Positions 10,143 through 22,068 of a stretch of 64,000 bases of DNA are shown here, piece by piece (the stretch's first letter is position 1; every line of letters starts with the position of its first letter). The position numbers and the translations under genes were made by a program. The stretch is from assembly GCF_023703465.1 (NCBI RefSeq), contig NZ_JAMQGP010000002.1:248001-312000 (forward strand), written 5' to 3'. The DNA is from Echinimonas agarilytica. GTDB lineage: Bacteria > Pseudomonadota > Gammaproteobacteria > Enterobacterales > Neiellaceae. The notes under the pieces were generated by a model. It worked only from the letters and a program-made list of their open reading frames with translations, searched no databases and was not told where the DNA came from.

Positions 10143-11495
10143 ATGTTCGATATCTTGTGGAATCTAATGTTCTTTGTGGTGGCCCTTGGGGTTCTCATCA
10201 CATTTCATGAATTTGGCCACTTTTGGGTTGCGCGGCGCTGTGGTGTTAAAGTGCTGCGTTTTTCCATTGGCTTTGGTAAGCCGTTAGCGAGTTGGACTGA
10301 CCGCTTAGGCACAGAGTATGTTATTGCCGCTATTCCCTTGGGTGGCTACGTCAAAATGCTCGATGAGCGTGTGGATGATGTTGCGGAAGATGAGCTTGAC
10401 CAAGCATTTAATCAAAAGTCCGTGCTGCAACGCATCGCAATTGTCGCTGCAGGACCATTGGCCAATATTATATTAGCGATTGTGGCATTTTGGTTGATGT
10501 TTGTGAGCGGTGTGCAAACCGTGCATCCTATTATCACTGGCGCTTCGGTGAATTCGATTGCAGCGGAAGCAGGCATTGACCGGCAAATGCAAATTGTTGC
10601 CGTGGATGGGCAAGAAACACCTGACTGGGAAACAGTGAATTTAGCGTTTGTTGCAAAAATTGGCGGGCAAAGCTTAACCATTCAAACTCAAGATCTTGAA
10701 TCATCCGCGCGTCAGGAGTATCGGTTAGATTTAGCTTCATGGAAGTTTGATCCTGAAAAAGAAACGGCGGTCTCAAGCTTAGGCTTGGAACCATTTCGAC
10801 CTCACATTGAGCTACTTATTAGTAATGTGGAAGCAGGGTCTCCAGCCGATACCGCAGGTTTTATGGTCGGAGACCTTATTTTAGGGGTTGATGGTGATAG
10901 TATTAGCCGCTGGGAAGACATCGCAACGAGAATTCAAGGTTCGCCGCTTCGAGTTTTAACCTTTCAAATCGAACGCGACTCTCAGGTTTTGGATATACAA
11001 GCAACCCCTGGAGAACGCAGAGTGCGAGGTGAGTACCAAGGTTTTCTTGGAATTGCTCCAACGGTTCAATCTTGGCCTGACAATTTTGTATTTGAATTAA
11101 GCTACGGCGTATTTGAATCGGTTGAAAAGGCCGTTGACAGAACTTGGCAGTTGATTTCGCTCAGTATTAGTATGATTGGTAAGCTAATCACGGGCGATGT
11201 CTCAGTTAAGAACTTAAGTGGACCAATTTCGATTGCGCAGGGGGCCGGTGCCAGTGCATCATTCGGTTTCGTTTATTTTTTGGGTTTTGTGGCATTAATA
11301 TCCGTGAATATCGGAATTATTAACCTTTTGCCACTACCTGTACTTGATGGCGGCCATCTTCTTTATTACTTTATTGAGCTTCTGACTGGTAAACCCGTGC
11401 CGCAGAAGGTTCAAGAAGTTGGATTCCGTATAGGTTCCTTTGCATTGTTAATGCTTATGGGGCTGGCGCTGTTTAACGATTTTTCTCGATTGTAA
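10143..11495 (+). CDS. rseP: Site-2 intramembrane metalloprotease RseP
   Basis: RseP cleaves the transmembrane anti-sigma factor RseA in the sigma-E envelope stress cascade. The zinc motif HEFGH lies at residues 22-26 in the first membrane helix, and [13 protein letters not shown] near residue 400 holds the third ligand (Asp). Two PDZ domains lie in between (about 120-220 and 220-305). The 450-residue length matches E. coli. It is directly upstream of bamA, whose product is monitored by the same pathway. Confidence 0.96.
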   Translation: MFDILWNLMFFVVALGVLITFHEFGHFWVARRCGVKVLRFSIGFGKPLASWTDRLGTEYVIAAIPLGGYVKMLDERVDDVAEDELDQAFNQKSVLQRIAIVAAGPLANIILAIVAFWLMFVSGVQTVHPIITGASVNSIAAEAGIDRQMQIVAVDGQETPDWETVNLAFVAKIGGQSLTIQTQDLESSARQEYRLDLASWKFDPEKETAVSSLGLEPFRPHIELLISNVEAGSPADTAGFMVGDLILGVDGDSISRWEDIATRIQGSPLRVLTFQIERDSQVLDIQATPGERRVRGEYQGFLGIAPTVQSWPDNFVFELSYGVFESVEKAVDRTWQLISLSISMIGKLITGDVSVKNLSGPISIAQGAGASASFGFVYFLGFVALISVNIGIINLLPLPVLDGGHLLYYFIELLTGKPVPQKVQEVGFRIGSFALLMLMGLALFNDFSRL

Positions 11496-11530
11496 GTCTC
11501 GTGGGCTGGGAAAGGACGAATTTTTTAAAG

Positions 11531-14008
11531 ATGGCAATTAGATCTGCATTCATCGCCTCTGCTGCGCTGCTTTTTAGCGGCTCAATTCAGGCAAGCGAAT
11601 CTTTCGTAGTAGAAGATATCCGAATAGAGGGATTGCAACGTGTAGCACTAGGTGCTGCATTGTTGAGCGTTCCAGTTCAAGTAGGCGATACAGTTGATGC
11701 TGAAACAGCAGCACGTATCTTGCGTAGTTTGAATGACTCCAATCACTTTGAGAATATTAGCGTATTCAAAGATGACGGATTACTGCTGATTCGAGTTCGT
11801 GAAAAACCAACAATTAGCAGCATTGAATTTAGTGGTAACAAAGACATCAAGGATGAACAACTGCAAGAGTCATTAGATTCGAGCAAGATCGTCATTGGTG
11901 AATCGCTTGAGCGAAGTGTTATTTCTGATGTGGAGAAAGGCCTCGCCGATTTCTACTACAGCATTGGTAAATATACCGCGACTGTTCAAGCTATTGTGAC
12001 GCCACTTCCGCGCAACCGAGTGAATATTAAATTTGTATTTACAGAAGGTGATGCCGCTGAAATTGAACAAATTAATATTGTTGGTAACACTGTCTATAGC
12101 GACCAAGAGCTTCGTGAAACCCTAGAACTTGTCGACACCTTACCTTGGTGGGACATTATGGGGAGTCGTCGTTATCAGAAGCAAACGCTTGAAGGTGACT
12201 TAGAAACACTTACCAGTTATTACCGAGATCGCGGCTACATTCGTTTTGACATTGACTCCACGCAAGTGGCGATGACTCCCGATAAAAAAGCCATTTATTT
12301 GTCGGTTAACATCACTGAAGGCGAACCTTATCACGTTGAAGAAGTGAAGCTGACAGGGAACCTTTTGGGGCGTAAAGAACTGCTCAAAGCGCTGTTTACA
12401 CAACGTCCAGAGGACCTTTATAGCGCAGCTGAAGTTTCGTATTCAGAGGAGCGTATTAGCAAATACTTAGGTCGATTCGGTTACGCATATCCAGAAGTAA
12501 CAACTTACCCAGAAATTGATGATGAGACTAAAAAAGTCACACTGAATGTGAATGTCAATCCGGGTAAACGTATCTATGTTCGCCGCATTAATTTTGGTGG
12601 AAACAACCTCACGAAAGATGAAGTATTGCGACGCGAATTGCGCCAAATGGAAGGTGCATGGTTGTCGAACTCTGCGGTAGAGCTGTCAAAGAACCGCTTG
12701 AACCGTTTGGGTTACTTCGAAACTGCCGAGGCAGAAACAATTAGACTACCAGACGAAGAAGATTTGGTGGACTTGGAGTTTACCGTTAAAGAGCAGCCCT
12801 CAGGCTCGTTTACCGCAGGTGTTGGTTACGGAACTGATTCAGGTGTTAGCTTACAAGCGGGGGTTCAGCAAAGTAACTTCTTAGGAACGGGTAATAAAGT
12901 TGGTGCACAAATCAACACTAACAAATACAACCGCAGAGCCGACTTTAGTTATACAGACCCATATTTCACCCAGGATGGTGTAAGTTTTGGTGGGCGCGTT
13001 TTCTATTCAGAATTCGATGCCGGTAACGCCAACTTAATTAACTATGACAACACTACTTACGGTATCAGTGGAAATCTTGGTTTCCCGCTGGATGAATACA
13101 ACCGCCTGAACTTTGGTATGGGTTATACCTACAACGAATTGTCTAACTTGGATGATTATGATCAGGTTCGTCAATTTTACCTGACCTATGGTGATGTCTA
13201 TGATCCCGATGGGCAGGTCACATTCGACACTGTTGACTTCACTGCCGGCTGGTCTCGTGTGACACTGAACCGCGGTACTTTCCCTTCGGCGGGTTCTCAG
13301 AACTCATTGAATTTGATGGTGACTGCACCGTTTAGTGATTTGAATTACTTCACGTTGAACTATAATTATCGCCAATATTTCCCAATTGATCGTCGCCATA
13401 ACTGGGTCGTGTCTACACGAGCTCAATTAGGATACGGTAACGGTTATGGCTCAACGGACAGTGGCAGCGATCACGTGATGCCATTCTTTAAAAACTTCCG
13501 AGCGGGCGGTAGCCAGAGCCTACGTGGTTTCGAGAGCCGTGGTGTGGGGCCTCGTGGTGTTCGTCGTTTACCTGGAGGCAGCATCCCAGGCACTCCTGGT
13601 CCGGGCAGTGGAGGGGATATTCCTTTACCGCCAGAATATGATTATCTCGACGTTAGTAGCGGTTCTATTGGCGGTAACGCCTTGGCTGTTGCAAGTGTCG
13701 AATTTATTGTTCCGACTCCGTTTTTGGATGAAGCGTACAAAAATTCAGTGAGAACCAGCTTCTTCTTCGATGCTGGTAACTTATGGGATACCGAATTCGA
13801 TCTGGATGATTATCAAGACCTTAACGAAACGCAGTTGGAGAAAATTTATGATTACTCTGACCCCGCTAAAATTCGTACATCAGGTGGTCTGACCGTTCAG
13901 TGGCTTTCACCGATGGGCCCAATGGTATTTACGTTTGCGAAAGCGTTCGATAAATATCCTGGTGACAAAACTGAAACGTTTTCCTTTAACGTTGGTCAAA
14001 CCTTCTAA
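11531..14008 (+). CDS. bamA: Outer membrane assembly factor BamA
   Basis: BamA is the Omp85-family core of the beta-barrel assembly machine. After a signal peptide ending around SGSIQA, five POTRA repeats occupy roughly residues 25-420, followed by a 16-strand barrel. The barrel lid segment holds the diagnostic [13 protein letters not shown], and the last residue is phenylalanine (VGQTF), the usual barrel end. The ATG at 11531 is preferred over a GTG at 11501 because it puts the signal peptide at the N-terminus and follows AAAGGA. A Pro/Gly-rich insert ([20 protein letters not shown]) in the extracellular region is longer than in E. coli. Confidence 0.96.
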   Translation: MAIRSAFIASAALLFSGSIQASESFVVEDIRIEGLQRVALGAALLSVPVQVGDTVDAETAARILRSLNDSNHFENISVFKDDGLLLIRVREKPTISSIEFSGNKDIKDEQLQESLDSSKIVIGESLERSVISDVEKGLADFYYSIGKYTATVQAIVTPLPRNRVNIKFVFTEGDAAEIEQINIVGNTVYSDQELRETLELVDTLPWWDIMGSRRYQKQTLEGDLETLTSYYRDRGYIRFDIDSTQVAMTPDKKAIYLSVNITEGEPYHVEEVKLTGNLLGRKELLKALFTQRPEDLYSAAEVSYSEERISKYLGRFGYAYPEVTTYPEIDDETKKVTLNVNVNPGKRIYVRRINFGGNNLTKDEVLRRELRQMEGAWLSNSAVELSKNRLNRLGYFETAEAETIRLPDEEDLVDLEFTVKEQPSGSFTAGVGYGTDSGVSLQAGVQQSNFLGTGNKVGAQINTNKYNRRADFSYTDPYFTQDGVSFGGRVFYSEFDAGNANLINYDNTTYGISGNLGFPLDEYNRLNFGMGYTYNELSNLDDYDQVRQFYLTYGDVYDPDGQVTFDTVDFTAGWSRVTLNRGTFPSAGSQNSLNLMVTAPFSDLNYFTLNYNYRQYFPIDRRHNWVVSTRAQLGYGNGYGSTDSGSDHVMPFFKNFRAGGSQSLRGFESRGVGPRGVRRLPGGSIPGTPGPGSGGDIPLPPEYDYLDVSSGSIGGNALAVASVEFIVPTPFLDEAYKNSVRTSFFFDAGNLWDTEFDLDDYQDLNETQLEKIYDYSDPAKIRTSGGLTVQWLSPMGPMVFTFAKAFDKYPGDKTETFSFNVGQTF

Positions 14009-14043
14009 CACAGTGAAAAGAACATAATTCAAGGAGTTTTAAA

Positions 14044-14541
14044 GTGAAGAAATTTATTGCTGCAGCAGCGATGACATTGGCAATGGTAAGTGGCGTTGCT
14101 CAAGCAGCAGATATTGCAATTGTTGATCTCGGACGCATTGTTAAAAACATTCCGCAAAGCGAAGCAACGGCTAAGGTTCTGCAAAAAGAATTTGCTGACC
14201 GTGTGGAAGAGTTAAAGCGTTTAGAAAAGCAAATTGGCGAAAAGCAAGAAGAGGCGCGTCGTAACGAAGCGTTGATGACGGATACTCAGAAAACTGAAAT
14301 TATTCGCGATTTAGAAGAGATGGACGCCACACTTAAACTGAAAGCCAAAGCGCTTCAACAAGATGGTCAACGTCGCCAAGCCGAAGAGAACAAGAAAATT
14401 TTTGTTCAAGTTCAAAAAGCAATCAGTGATATTGCAGAAAAAGAAGGATATGACACTGTTGTAGACCGTCAAACTATTCTTTACGCAAAGCCAGAAGCAG
14501 ATATTTCAGCTAAGGTTATTGAATACCTAAGCAAGAAATAA
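14044..14541 (+). CDS. skp: Periplasmic chaperone Skp/OmpH
   Basis: Skp is a trimeric jellyfish-shaped chaperone that holds unfolded outer membrane proteins for BamA. The 165-residue protein has a signal peptide (MKKFIAAAAMTLAMVSGVAQAA) and a charged, heptad-like coiled coil over about residues 45-125 that forms the tentacles. The start is GTG at 14044 after AAGGAG. It lies 35 bases after bamA, the standard position. Confidence 0.93.
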   Translation: MKKFIAAAAMTLAMVSGVAQAADIAIVDLGRIVKNIPQSEATAKVLQKEFADRVEELKRLEKQIGEKQEEARRNEALMTDTQKTEIIRDLEEMDATLKLKAKALQQDGQRRQAEENKKIFVQVQKAISDIAEKEGYDTVVDRQTILYAKPEADISAKVIEYLSKK

Positions 14542-14544
14542 CGA

Positions 14545-15579
14545 ATGACGATGAAGAAGATAACGCTAGCATTTCTAGCGGAACACATTGGAGCTGAGCT
14601 CCACGGAGACGGCGATCAAGAGGTCGCCGGTCTTAACACTTTAGCGCTAGCAAACGAATCTCAGGTTGGTTTTTTAGCGAACAAAAAATACAAATCTCAA
14701 CTCGACGATACACAGGCTTTGGCCGTGATTGTGGCACCTGCGGAACATAAAAATGTTCAGTGTGGAGCGCTGGTCATGGACAACCCCTATCTCGGCTATG
14801 CACTCGCCGCACAGTTATTCGACGACACGCCCTCTCGAAAACCAGAAATTCATCCTTCCGCCGTCATCGCTGACTCTGCCATTATGGGCGAAAATGTCAC
14901 TATTGGCCCAAATGTTGTGATCGAGGCGAATGTGACGATTGGTCGTGATTCAGTGATTGATGCGGGTTGTTTTATTGGCGCCGATGCTGAAATCGGAAAG
15001 TCGGTTACCATGAAACCCAACGCCACGATTTACCACAAAGTGGTGTTAGGCGATAAAGTCATGGTGCATTCCAACGCTGTGATCGGCAGTGACGGTTTCG
15101 GTTTTGCCAACGATAAAGGCCAATGGGTGAAAATCCCGCAACTTGGCAGAGTCGTCGTCGGTGAAGGTGCCGATATTGGAGCCAGTTGTTCGATAGACCG
15201 GGGGGCGCTAGGCGATACGACCATCGGCAAGGGGGTGATTATCGATAATCAGTGTCAAGTCGGGCACAATTGCCAGATTGGCGATTTCACCGCAATCGCC
15301 GGTGCGTCAGGCATCGCGGGCAGCACCAATATCGGAAAGTACTGTATTATTGGCGGTGCAGTCACTATTAACGGCCATATTGATATCTGCGATGGTGTTC
15401 ATATTACCGGTAATTCAATGATCGTTAAGAGTATTACTGAACCGGGACTATACTCATCCGGAATTCCTGCCGTTGCCAACCGAGAATGGCGACGTGGCGT
15501 CAACCGTTATCAAAAGCTGGGTCAATTATTCGAACGCGTTAAGGCGTTGGAATCCAACTTATCTGAAGACAACTCATAA
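14545..15579 (+). CDS. lpxD: UDP-3-O-(3-hydroxyacyl)glucosamine N-acyltransferase
   Basis: LpxD adds the second acyl chain in lipid A synthesis. It is a left-handed beta-helix protein: many hexapeptide repeats follow residue 100, including the conserved GSDGFGFAND and VGHNCQIGDFTAIAGASGIAGS blocks (His in VGHN). The length of 344 residues is typical. A second possible ATG lies at 14551. It begins three bases after the skp stop. Confidence 0.96.
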   Translation: MTMKKITLAFLAEHIGAELHGDGDQEVAGLNTLALANESQVGFLANKKYKSQLDDTQALAVIVAPAEHKNVQCGALVMDNPYLGYALAAQLFDDTPSRKPEIHPSAVIADSAIMGENVTIGPNVVIEANVTIGRDSVIDAGCFIGADAEIGKSVTMKPNATIYHKVVLGDKVMVHSNAVIGSDGFGFANDKGQWVKIPQLGRVVVGEGADIGASCSIDRGALGDTTIGKGVIIDNQCQVGHNCQIGDFTAIAGASGIAGSTNIGKYCIIGGAVTINGHIDICDGVHITGNSMIVKSITEPGLYSSGIPAVANREWRRGVNRYQKLGQLFERVKALESNLSEDNS

Positions 15580-15603
15580 GAATTCAAATTAAAGGGGCGA
15601 GTT

Positions 15604-16059
15604 TTGACAAAAGAACTCAAGCAACTGGAAATTGAGGAAATCCTCAAGTGCCTTCCACACCGTTATCCGTTTTTGTTGGTCGACCGAGTGTTGGACTACG
15701 AGCCGAATAAAACACTTCATGCGATTAAAAACGTGTCATTTAATGAGCCGTTCTTTACTGGGCATTTCCCACAGAAACCTGTGTTCCCAGGTGTGCTTAT
15801 GCTCGAAGCGATGGCGCAAGCCACGGGCATTTTGAGCTATAAGTCAGAAGAATCTGAGCCAAGCGAAAACACACTTTACTATTTTGCCAGTGTCGACAAT
15901 GCGCGTTTTAAACGCCCAGTAGGCCCCGGTGACACGCTTCACCTTGAAGTTGAATTACTGAAGATACGTCGTGGAATGGGCAAGTTTGCATGCGTTGCTA
16001 AAGTTGACGGTGCAGTCGTTTGTTCTGCTGATATTATGTGTGCAAGACGGGAAGTATAA
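15604..16059 (+). CDS. fabZ: 3-hydroxyacyl-[ACP] dehydratase FabZ
   Basis: FabZ dehydrates 3-hydroxyacyl-ACP in fatty acid synthesis and competes with LpxA for its substrate, which explains the linkage. The hot-dog fold motif [20 protein letters not shown] contains the catalytic His and Glu. [13 protein letters not shown] near residue 16 is the family N-terminal signature. The start is TTG at 15604, after GGGGCGAG. The product is 151 residues. Confidence 0.96.
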   Translation: MTKELKQLEIEEILKCLPHRYPFLLVDRVLDYEPNKTLHAIKNVSFNEPFFTGHFPQKPVFPGVLMLEAMAQATGILSYKSEESEPSENTLYYFASVDNARFKRPVGPGDTLHLEVELLKIRRGMGKFACVAKVDGAVVCSADIMCARREV

Positions 16060-16061
16060 TT

Positions 16062-16826
16062 GTGATTAGTCCTTTAGCATTTGTACATGAAGACGCCAAA
16101 ATCGGAAATAACGTGAGTATCGGTCCATGGACTTATATCGATGCTGACGTGGAAATTGGTGATAACACAGAGATAGCTTCGCACGTGGTGATTAAAGGAC
16201 GCACCCGTATTGGCAAGGGAAATCGCATTTTCCAATTTGTGTCTCTGGGTGAAGAAAATCAAGACAAAAAATATGAAGGGGAACCTACAGAAACGATCGT
16301 AGGTGACCATAATATTTTTCGTGAGTGCGTCACGGTTCACCGTGGTACCACACAAGACGAAGGCAAAACAGTGATTGGCAGCAATAACTTGTTCATGGCC
16401 TATGTTCATGTCGCGCACGATTGCGTGCTTGGAGACAATATTATTCTGGCAAACTATGTTGGCTTAGCAGGGCATGTTCACATCGGTGATTGGGCAATTG
16501 CCGGCGCAATGAGTGGCTATCATCAGTTTTGCCGTATTGGTGCACACAGCTTTACCGCTGCGGGTTCAATTGTATTGAAAGATATTCCCCCTTATGTCAT
16601 GGCGCGTCACAATGAAGCCTTTGGCATGAATTTGGAAGGCTTAAAGCGTCGCGGTTTTGATAAGCCAACATTGCAAGCTTTGCGTAAGGCTTATCGAACG
16701 TTGTATCGAGAAGGCCATACCACAGCGGAAGCAATGCCTACACTCGAAGAGCATGCGAAGGATGTTCCTGCGGTACAGGCATTTGTAGATTTTCTTAAAA
16801 CGGCAACACGCGGTATCGTTCGATAA
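16062..16826 (+). CDS. lpxA: UDP-N-acetylglucosamine O-acyltransferase
   Basis: LpxA catalyses the first step of lipid A synthesis. Its hexapeptide beta-helix runs from the N-terminus to about residue 190, followed by a helical C-terminal part (LKRRGFDKPTLQALRKAYR). HVAHDCVLGD contains the catalytic-site histidine and VHRGT the conserved acyl-chain region. The start is taken as GTG at 16062, two bases after the fabZ stop, because VISPLAFVHE aligns with the E. coli N-terminus. A frame starting at 16038 would overlap fabZ and adds a non-family leader. The length is 254 residues. Confidence 0.95.
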   Translation: MISPLAFVHEDAKIGNNVSIGPWTYIDADVEIGDNTEIASHVVIKGRTRIGKGNRIFQFVSLGEENQDKKYEGEPTETIVGDHNIFRECVTVHRGTTQDEGKTVIGSNNLFMAYVHVAHDCVLGDNIILANYVGLAGHVHIGDWAIAGAMSGYHQFCRIGAHSFTAAGSIVLKDIPPYVMARHNEAFGMNLEGLKRRGFDKPTLQALRKAYRTLYREGHTTAEAMPTLEEHAKDVPAVQAFVDFLKTATRGIVR

Positions 16827-16828
16827 CA

Positions 16829-17992
16829 ATGACTAACAAGCGACCTTTGCGAATCGCTCTCCTGGCCGGAGAGCCTTCTGGTGATGTGCTCGGTGGATCA
16901 CTCCTAGAGTCGTTAAAATTAAGGTACCCTGATGCCGAGTTTTGCGGCATCGGTGGACCTCACATGCTGAAGCAGGGGTTGACTAGCTGGTTCGACATGG
17001 AAACTCTCTCCGTGATGGGCCTTGTTGAAGTCCTCGGTCGTCTGCCACAACTACTGAAGCTTAGAAAACAAATCGTTGCTCGGCTGATCGAATGGCAGCC
17101 TGATATCTTTATTGGTATCGATGCACCAGACTTTAATTTAGGCGTCGAGCGCCGCTTAAAGGATGCAGGGATTAAAACCGTGCATTACGTGAGTCCCTCC
17201 GTTTGGGCTTGGCGTCAGAAGCGTATTGTGAAGATTGATCAAGCCACCGACTTGGTCTTAGCGCTGTTGCCATTTGAGAAAAGCTTTTACGATCAACACC
17301 AAGTCGCCTGTGAGTTTGTTGGGCATCCATTGGCGGATGAAATTCCAATGACATTGGATCAGCAAGCCGCTCGCGAACGTATCGGTTTATCGGCTGAAGA
17401 TGAAGTGGTTGCTATATTGCCCGGCAGCCGAGGCTCTGAAGTGAAAGAGTTAGCCCGCACATTTTTCGACGCGGCAATGTTGATGCTAAAGCAACGTCCG
17501 CATTTGCGATTTACAGTCCCTGCTGCAAATGAAAAGCGCTATTCGCAAATCCAATCTATCTTGGCTGATTACCCCAAGCTCAAGGTTACTTTGTTGCATG
17601 GTAATGCCAGAGACGCAATGGCCGCTGCAAATGCGGTATTGTTAGCGTCCGGTACGGTGGCGCTAGAAGCCATGTTGGTCAAACGCCCCATGGTTGTTGC
17701 CTATCGCGTTCATTGGCTGACCTATCATATTGCGAAACGTTTGGTGAAAGTGAATTACGTGTCTTTACCCAACTTGCTGGCCGATGAGCCGCTTGTTCCA
17801 GAAATACTGCAATATGAAATGACACCCGCGCGGTTGTGCGATGAAATCAATCAGCAGCTTGAGCATGCCGATGAGGTGGCACATCGTTTTACTCAGTTGC
17901 ATGAAATGATTCGACTCAATGCAAGTTTACGGGCCACCGATGCAATTGATATTTTGATCAAACAGAATTTAAAACAGGAAGTAACGGTATGA
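16829..17992 (+). CDS. lpxB: Lipid-A-disaccharide synthase
   Basis: LpxB is a GT19 glycosyltransferase that joins UDP-2,3-diacylglucosamine and lipid X. The family motifs are [17 protein letters not shown] (about residues 14-30), [15 protein letters not shown] and the UDP-binding region [13 protein letters not shown]. The 387 residues match the usual length. It starts two bases after lpxA and its stop overlaps the rnhB start as ATGA. Confidence 0.96.
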   Translation: MTNKRPLRIALLAGEPSGDVLGGSLLESLKLRYPDAEFCGIGGPHMLKQGLTSWFDMETLSVMGLVEVLGRLPQLLKLRKQIVARLIEWQPDIFIGIDAPDFNLGVERRLKDAGIKTVHYVSPSVWAWRQKRIVKIDQATDLVLALLPFEKSFYDQHQVACEFVGHPLADEIPMTLDQQAARERIGLSAEDEVVAILPGSRGSEVKELARTFFDAAMLMLKQRPHLRFTVPAANEKRYSQIQSILADYPKLKVTLLHGNARDAMAAANAVLLASGTVALEAMLVKRPMVVAYRVHWLTYHIAKRLVKVNYVSLPNLLADEPLVPEILQYEMTPARLCDEINQQLEHADEVAHRFTQLHEMIRLNASLRATDAIDILIKQNLKQEVTV

Positions 17993-18558
17993 CACTCGTC
18001 GCAGGCGTAGACGAAGTCGGGCGCGGGCCTCTCGTGGGGGCAGTTGTGACCGCAGCGGTGATCCTTGATCCCGCCAAGCCTATTGCCGGTCTCAATGATT
18101 CGAAAAAACTTTCTGAAAAAAAGCGCGAAGCCCTCGCGGCTGAAATTCAACAAAAAGCCTTGTGTTGGTCGCTAGGCCGAGCAGAAGCTACTGAAATCGA
18201 CGACATCAATATTCTTCAGGCAACAATGGTAGCCATGCAGCGTGCCGTTGCTGGGTTGTCAATGCAACCCACTCAAGTACTGATTGACGGCAATCGTTGC
18301 CCTGATTTACCCATGCCAAGCCAAGCGATTGTCGGTGGCGATGGTATTGAGCAATGCATTAGTGCGGCGTCGATATTGGCCAAGGTCTCACGAGATCATG
18401 AAATGGCCGAGTTAGATCAAGCGTATCCGCAGTATCAGTTTGCCAAGCACAAAGGCTACCCAACCAAAGTTCATTTAGAAATGTTGGCGAAACATGGTGC
18501 TTGTCCTCAGCATCGTCGCAGTTTTAAGCCCGTGCAACGTGTGTTGCAGGGAGTTTAG
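17989..18558 (+). CDS. rnhB: Ribonuclease HII
   Basis: RNase HII nicks the RNA strand at ribonucleotides embedded in DNA. The catalytic acidic residues are visible in [13 protein letters not shown] (D7, E8), VLIDGN and the later HxxxAELD-type segment [14 protein letters not shown]. The length of 189 residues is typical. The start overlaps the lpxB stop by four bases, so translational coupling is likely. Confidence 0.96.
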   Translation: MTLVAGVDEVGRGPLVGAVVTAAVILDPAKPIAGLNDSKKLSEKKREALAAEIQQKALCWSLGRAEATEIDDINILQATMVAMQRAVAGLSMQPTQVLIDGNRCPDLPMPSQAIVGGDGIEQCISAASILAKVSRDHEMAELDQAYPQYQFAKHKGYPTKVHLEMLAKHGACPQHRRSFKPVQRVLQGV

Positions 18559-18563
18559 TTCGC

Positions 18564-21500
18564 ATGACCGACCCTAAATTCGTACACCTACGCATTCATT
18601 CTGACTTTTCAATGGTCGACGGGCTCAACAAGATCCCTAAATTAGTGAATGCCGTTGCCGAACAAAAAATGCCAGCTATGGCGATCACCGATCAAGGTAA
18701 TATGTGCGGGTTGGTGCGCTTCTATGGCTCAGCTCCGGGCGCAGGCGTAAAGCCTATTATTGGTGGCGACATGTGGATGCAGTCACCTGAATTTGGTGAT
18801 GAACTGACGCGTCTTACTGTGCTTTGTTTGAACAATGAGGGATATAAAAATATCACCTTATTGATTTCACGAGCCTACGAGCGTGGACATATTCAAGCGC
18901 GCCCTGTGATCGACCGTGAATGGTTGGCAGAACTGAATGAAGGTTTGTTGATTCTATCTGGCGCGCGTGAAGGTGATATGGGGATTGCCTTATTACGCAA
19001 CAATATGGGGTTGGTTGAAGAACTGACTCAGTTTTATGGTACTTATTTTTCAGACCGATATTACTTAGAATTGATCCGCACCGGGCGAGAAAAAGAAGAA
19101 GATTATCTTCACCTAGCTGTAGCTTATGCCCAAACATCAGGCTTACCTGTTGTTGCCACCAACGAAGTTGTGTTTTTAAAAGAGGACGACTTTTACAGCC
19201 ACGAAGTGCGTGTTGCGATTCATGACGGCTATGCTATCGCCGACAAACGCCGACCTAAGCGTTACACAGAGCAGCAATACTTAAGAACTGAAGCTGAAAT
19301 GTGTGAGTTATTCTCCGATGTTCCAGCTGCACTGCAAAACACGGTTGAAATTGCTAAACGATGCAATGTCACTGTTCGTTTGGGCGAGTATTTCCTGCCG
19401 AACTTCCCCACGGGTGACTTGTCTATCGAAGATTTCTTGGTGAAAGTTTCGGAAGACGGCTTAGAAGAACGGTTGGAATTCTTATTTCCCGACCCAGAAG
19501 AGCGCAAATTAAAGCGCCCTGAGTACGATGAGCGCCTGAAGATTGAGCTCGGCGTGATCAATCAAATGGGCTTCCCTGGCTACTTCTTGATCGTGATGGA
19601 GTTCATTCAATGGTCCAAGGATAACGGCATTCCAGTTGGCCCGGGCCGAGGGTCTGGAGCAGGGTCTCTGGTGGCCTACGCGCAGAAAATCACGGATCTC
19701 GATCCGCTTGAATTTGACTTACTATTCGAGCGCTTCTTAAACCCTGAACGAGTATCCATGCCTGACTTTGATGTCGACTTCTGCATGGACAGACGTGATG
19801 AAGTGATCGATCACGTCGCCGAGTTGTACGGCCGTGATGCGGTAAGCCAAATCATTACCTTTGGAACCATGGCGGCGAAAGCAGCGATTCGCGATGTAGG
19901 ACGAGTTTTAGGACAGTCCTATGGCTTTGTTGATCGTATCTCCAAATTAGTCCCGCCGGATCCTGGAATGACGTTGGCAAAAGCTTTTGAAGTTGAACCA
20001 AAGCTACAAGAATCTTACGATGCCGACGAAGAAGTGCGCGAAATTATCGACATGGCGCGCTCTCTTGAGGGAGTCACGCGTAATGCTGGTAAACATGCCG
20101 GTGGCGTTGTTATTTCACCCACTAAGATCACCGACTTCTCGCCACTTTATTGCGATGACGAAGGCAATAACCCCGTAACCCAATTCGATAAAAATGATGT
20201 GGAATATGCGGGTCTCGTAAAATTCGACTTTTTAGGACTGCGAACGCTCACTATTATTCAATGGGCGTTGGATATGTTGAATCCGCGCTTAGCTGCAAAA
20301 GGCGAAGAAGAAATCGCCATTGAGTCAATTCCGCTTGAAGACAAAAAGAGTTTCGACATGCTCATGCGTGCTGAAACTACAGCTGTATTCCAGCTTGAAT
20401 CTCGCGGTATGAAAGAGCTGATCAAGCGTCTTCAGCCAGACTGTTTTGAAGAAATCATTGCGCTGGTTGCTTTATTCCGTCCGGGGCCGCTTGGCTCAGG
20501 AATGGTTGATAACTTTATTGACCGAAAGCATGGTCGAGAAGAAGTGTCTTACCCCGATGCTCAATATCAGCATGAATCGCTCAAGCCGATTCTAGAGCCC
20601 ACTTACGGCGTCATCTTGTACCAAGAACAAGTGATGCAGATTGCACAGGTATTGGCGGGCTACTCGTTAGGCGGCGCCGACTTGCTCCGCCGAGCCATGG
20701 GTAAGAAAAAGCCCGAAGAGATGGCCAAGCAGCGTGCAGGCTTTGAGGAAGGGGCTCAGTCTCGCGGTATTGATGGCGATCTGGCCATCAAGATTTTTGA
20801 CTTGGTTGAAAAGTTCGCCGGTTACGGATTTAACAAATCCCACTCAGCTGCATACGCGCTCGTTTCATATCAAACACTTTGGCTCAAAGCCCATTACCCA
20901 GCATATTTCATGGCTGCGGTGATGTCGGCCGATATGGACAATACCGATAAGATTGTGACCTTAGTTGACGAATGTCAGCGCATGAAGATCGACTTGATCC
21001 CGCCCGACTTGAATTGTGGCTACTACAAGTTCTCTGTGAATGAACAGGAGCAGATTGTTTATGGTATCGGTGCCATTAAAGGCGTGGGTGAGGGGCCGGT
21101 TGAAGCCATTATTGAAGAACGCGAGCGCAGCGGCCCGTATAAAGACTTATTCGACTTCTGTGCACGTGTCGATCTTAAGAAAGCAAACAAGCGAATTTTA
21201 GAAAAACTTATTCAGGCAGGCGCAATGGATAAGCTGGGCCCTCATCGGGCGTCACTGATCGCAACCTTGCCTGTAGCAATGCGCGCGGCAGACCAGCATC
21301 ACAAGGCTGAGGCATTAGGCCAAGGTGACATGTTTGGTTTGCTTACTACTGAGCCTGAAGATGTTGAAAATGCATTCAGGCAAGTGCCTAAATGGGCTGA
21401 GTCTATTTGGCTTGAATATGAACGTGAAACCCTTGGGTTATACTTAACAGGGCACCCGATTAATCAATATTTGTCGGAGCTTAAGAATTACACGTCAAAC

Positions 21501-22043
21501 CGCTTAAAAGATATGACTCCAACCAACCGAGGGCATAAAATCAAAGCGGCTGGCTTGGTGATATCTGCGCGTAAAATGATGACCAAAAAAGGTCGTCCAA
21601 TCTGCATTTTGACGCTTGATGATCGCTCAGGCCGATTGGATATTGGTTTGTTTGGCGATTCAGTTGAAAAGTTTGAAGAAGTTGCACAAAAAGACAAGAT
21701 CTTGATTGTCGAAGGAGAGGTCAGCTTTGATGACTTCAGTGGTGGCCTTAAGATGTCGGCCGACCATATGATGGAAATAGAACAAGCTCGAGAGCGGTAT
21801 TGCCAAAGTGTAAACATCACCTTGAAAAAAGTGGATTATACTCCGGCGGTGCTAGAACAATTGAAAACAGCCCTTAGTGAATGGCAACATGGTACGACAC
21901 CGGTACGTATCTGCTATCATGCTGACACTGCGATAGCCGAGCTGGAGTTAGGCACGCAGTGGCGTGTCACGCCAAGTGAAAGCTTAATGATTGCACTTGC
22001 CAATACACTGGGACAGGAAAATGTCACGCTGGCATTTCCATAA
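18564..22043 (+). CDS. dnaE: DNA polymerase III alpha subunit
   Basis: DnaE is the replicative polymerase. The 1159-residue protein has the N-terminal PHP domain ([13 protein letters not shown] at about 8-20), the palm with [16 protein letters not shown] (catalytic D401 and D403, the same numbering as E. coli), a fingers region with [12 protein letters not shown], tandem HhH elements and a C-terminal OB fold ([17 protein letters not shown]). The linkage rnhB-dnaE-accA is conserved in gammaproteobacteria. Confidence 0.98.
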   Translation: MTDPKFVHLRIHSDFSMVDGLNKIPKLVNAVAEQKMPAMAITDQGNMCGLVRFYGSAPGAGVKPIIGGDMWMQSPEFGDELTRLTVLCLNNEGYKNITLLISRAYERGHIQARPVIDREWLAELNEGLLILSGAREGDMGIALLRNNMGLVEELTQFYGTYFSDRYYLELIRTGREKEEDYLHLAVAYAQTSGLPVVATNEVVFLKEDDFYSHEVRVAIHDGYAIADKRRPKRYTEQQYLRTEAEMCELFSDVPAALQNTVEIAKRCNVTVRLGEYFLPNFPTGDLSIEDFLVKVSEDGLEERLEFLFPDPEERKLKRPEYDERLKIELGVINQMGFPGYFLIVMEFIQWSKDNGIPVGPGRGSGAGSLVAYAQKITDLDPLEFDLLFERFLNPERVSMPDFDVDFCMDRRDEVIDHVAELYGRDAVSQIITFGTMAAKAAIRDVGRVLGQSYGFVDRISKLVPPDPGMTLAKAFEVEPKLQESYDADEEVREIIDMARSLEGVTRNAGKHAGGVVISPTKITDFSPLYCDDEGNNPVTQFDKNDVEYAGLVKFDFLGLRTLTIIQWALDMLNPRLAAKGEEEIAIESIPLEDKKSFDMLMRAETTAVFQLESRGMKELIKRLQPDCFEEIIALVALFRPGPLGSGMVDNFIDRKHGREEVSYPDAQYQHESLKPILEPTYGVILYQEQVMQIAQVLAGYSLGGADLLRRAMGKKKPEEMAKQRAGFEEGAQSRGIDGDLAIKIFDLVEKFAGYGFNKSHSAAYALVSYQTLWLKAHYPAYFMAAVMSADMDNTDKIVTLVDECQRMKIDLIPPDLNCGYYKFSVNEQEQIVYGIGAIKGVGEGPVEAIIEERERSGPYKDLFDFCARVDLKKANKRILEKLIQAGAMDKLGPHRASLIATLPVAMRAADQHHKAEALGQGDMFGLLTTEPEDVENAFRQVPKWAESIWLEYERETLGLYLTGHPINQYLSELKNYTSNRLKDMTPTNRGHKIKAAGLVISARKMMTKKGRPICILTLDDRSGRLDIGLFGDSVEKFEEVAQKDKILIVEGEVSFDDFSGGLKMSADHMMEIEQARERYCQSVNITLKKVDYTPAVLEQLKTALSEWQHGTTPVRICYHADTAIAELELGTQWRVTPSESLMIALANTLGQENVTLAFP

Positions 22044-22068
22044 CGAATAAAAGACAGGACAGCATTGA

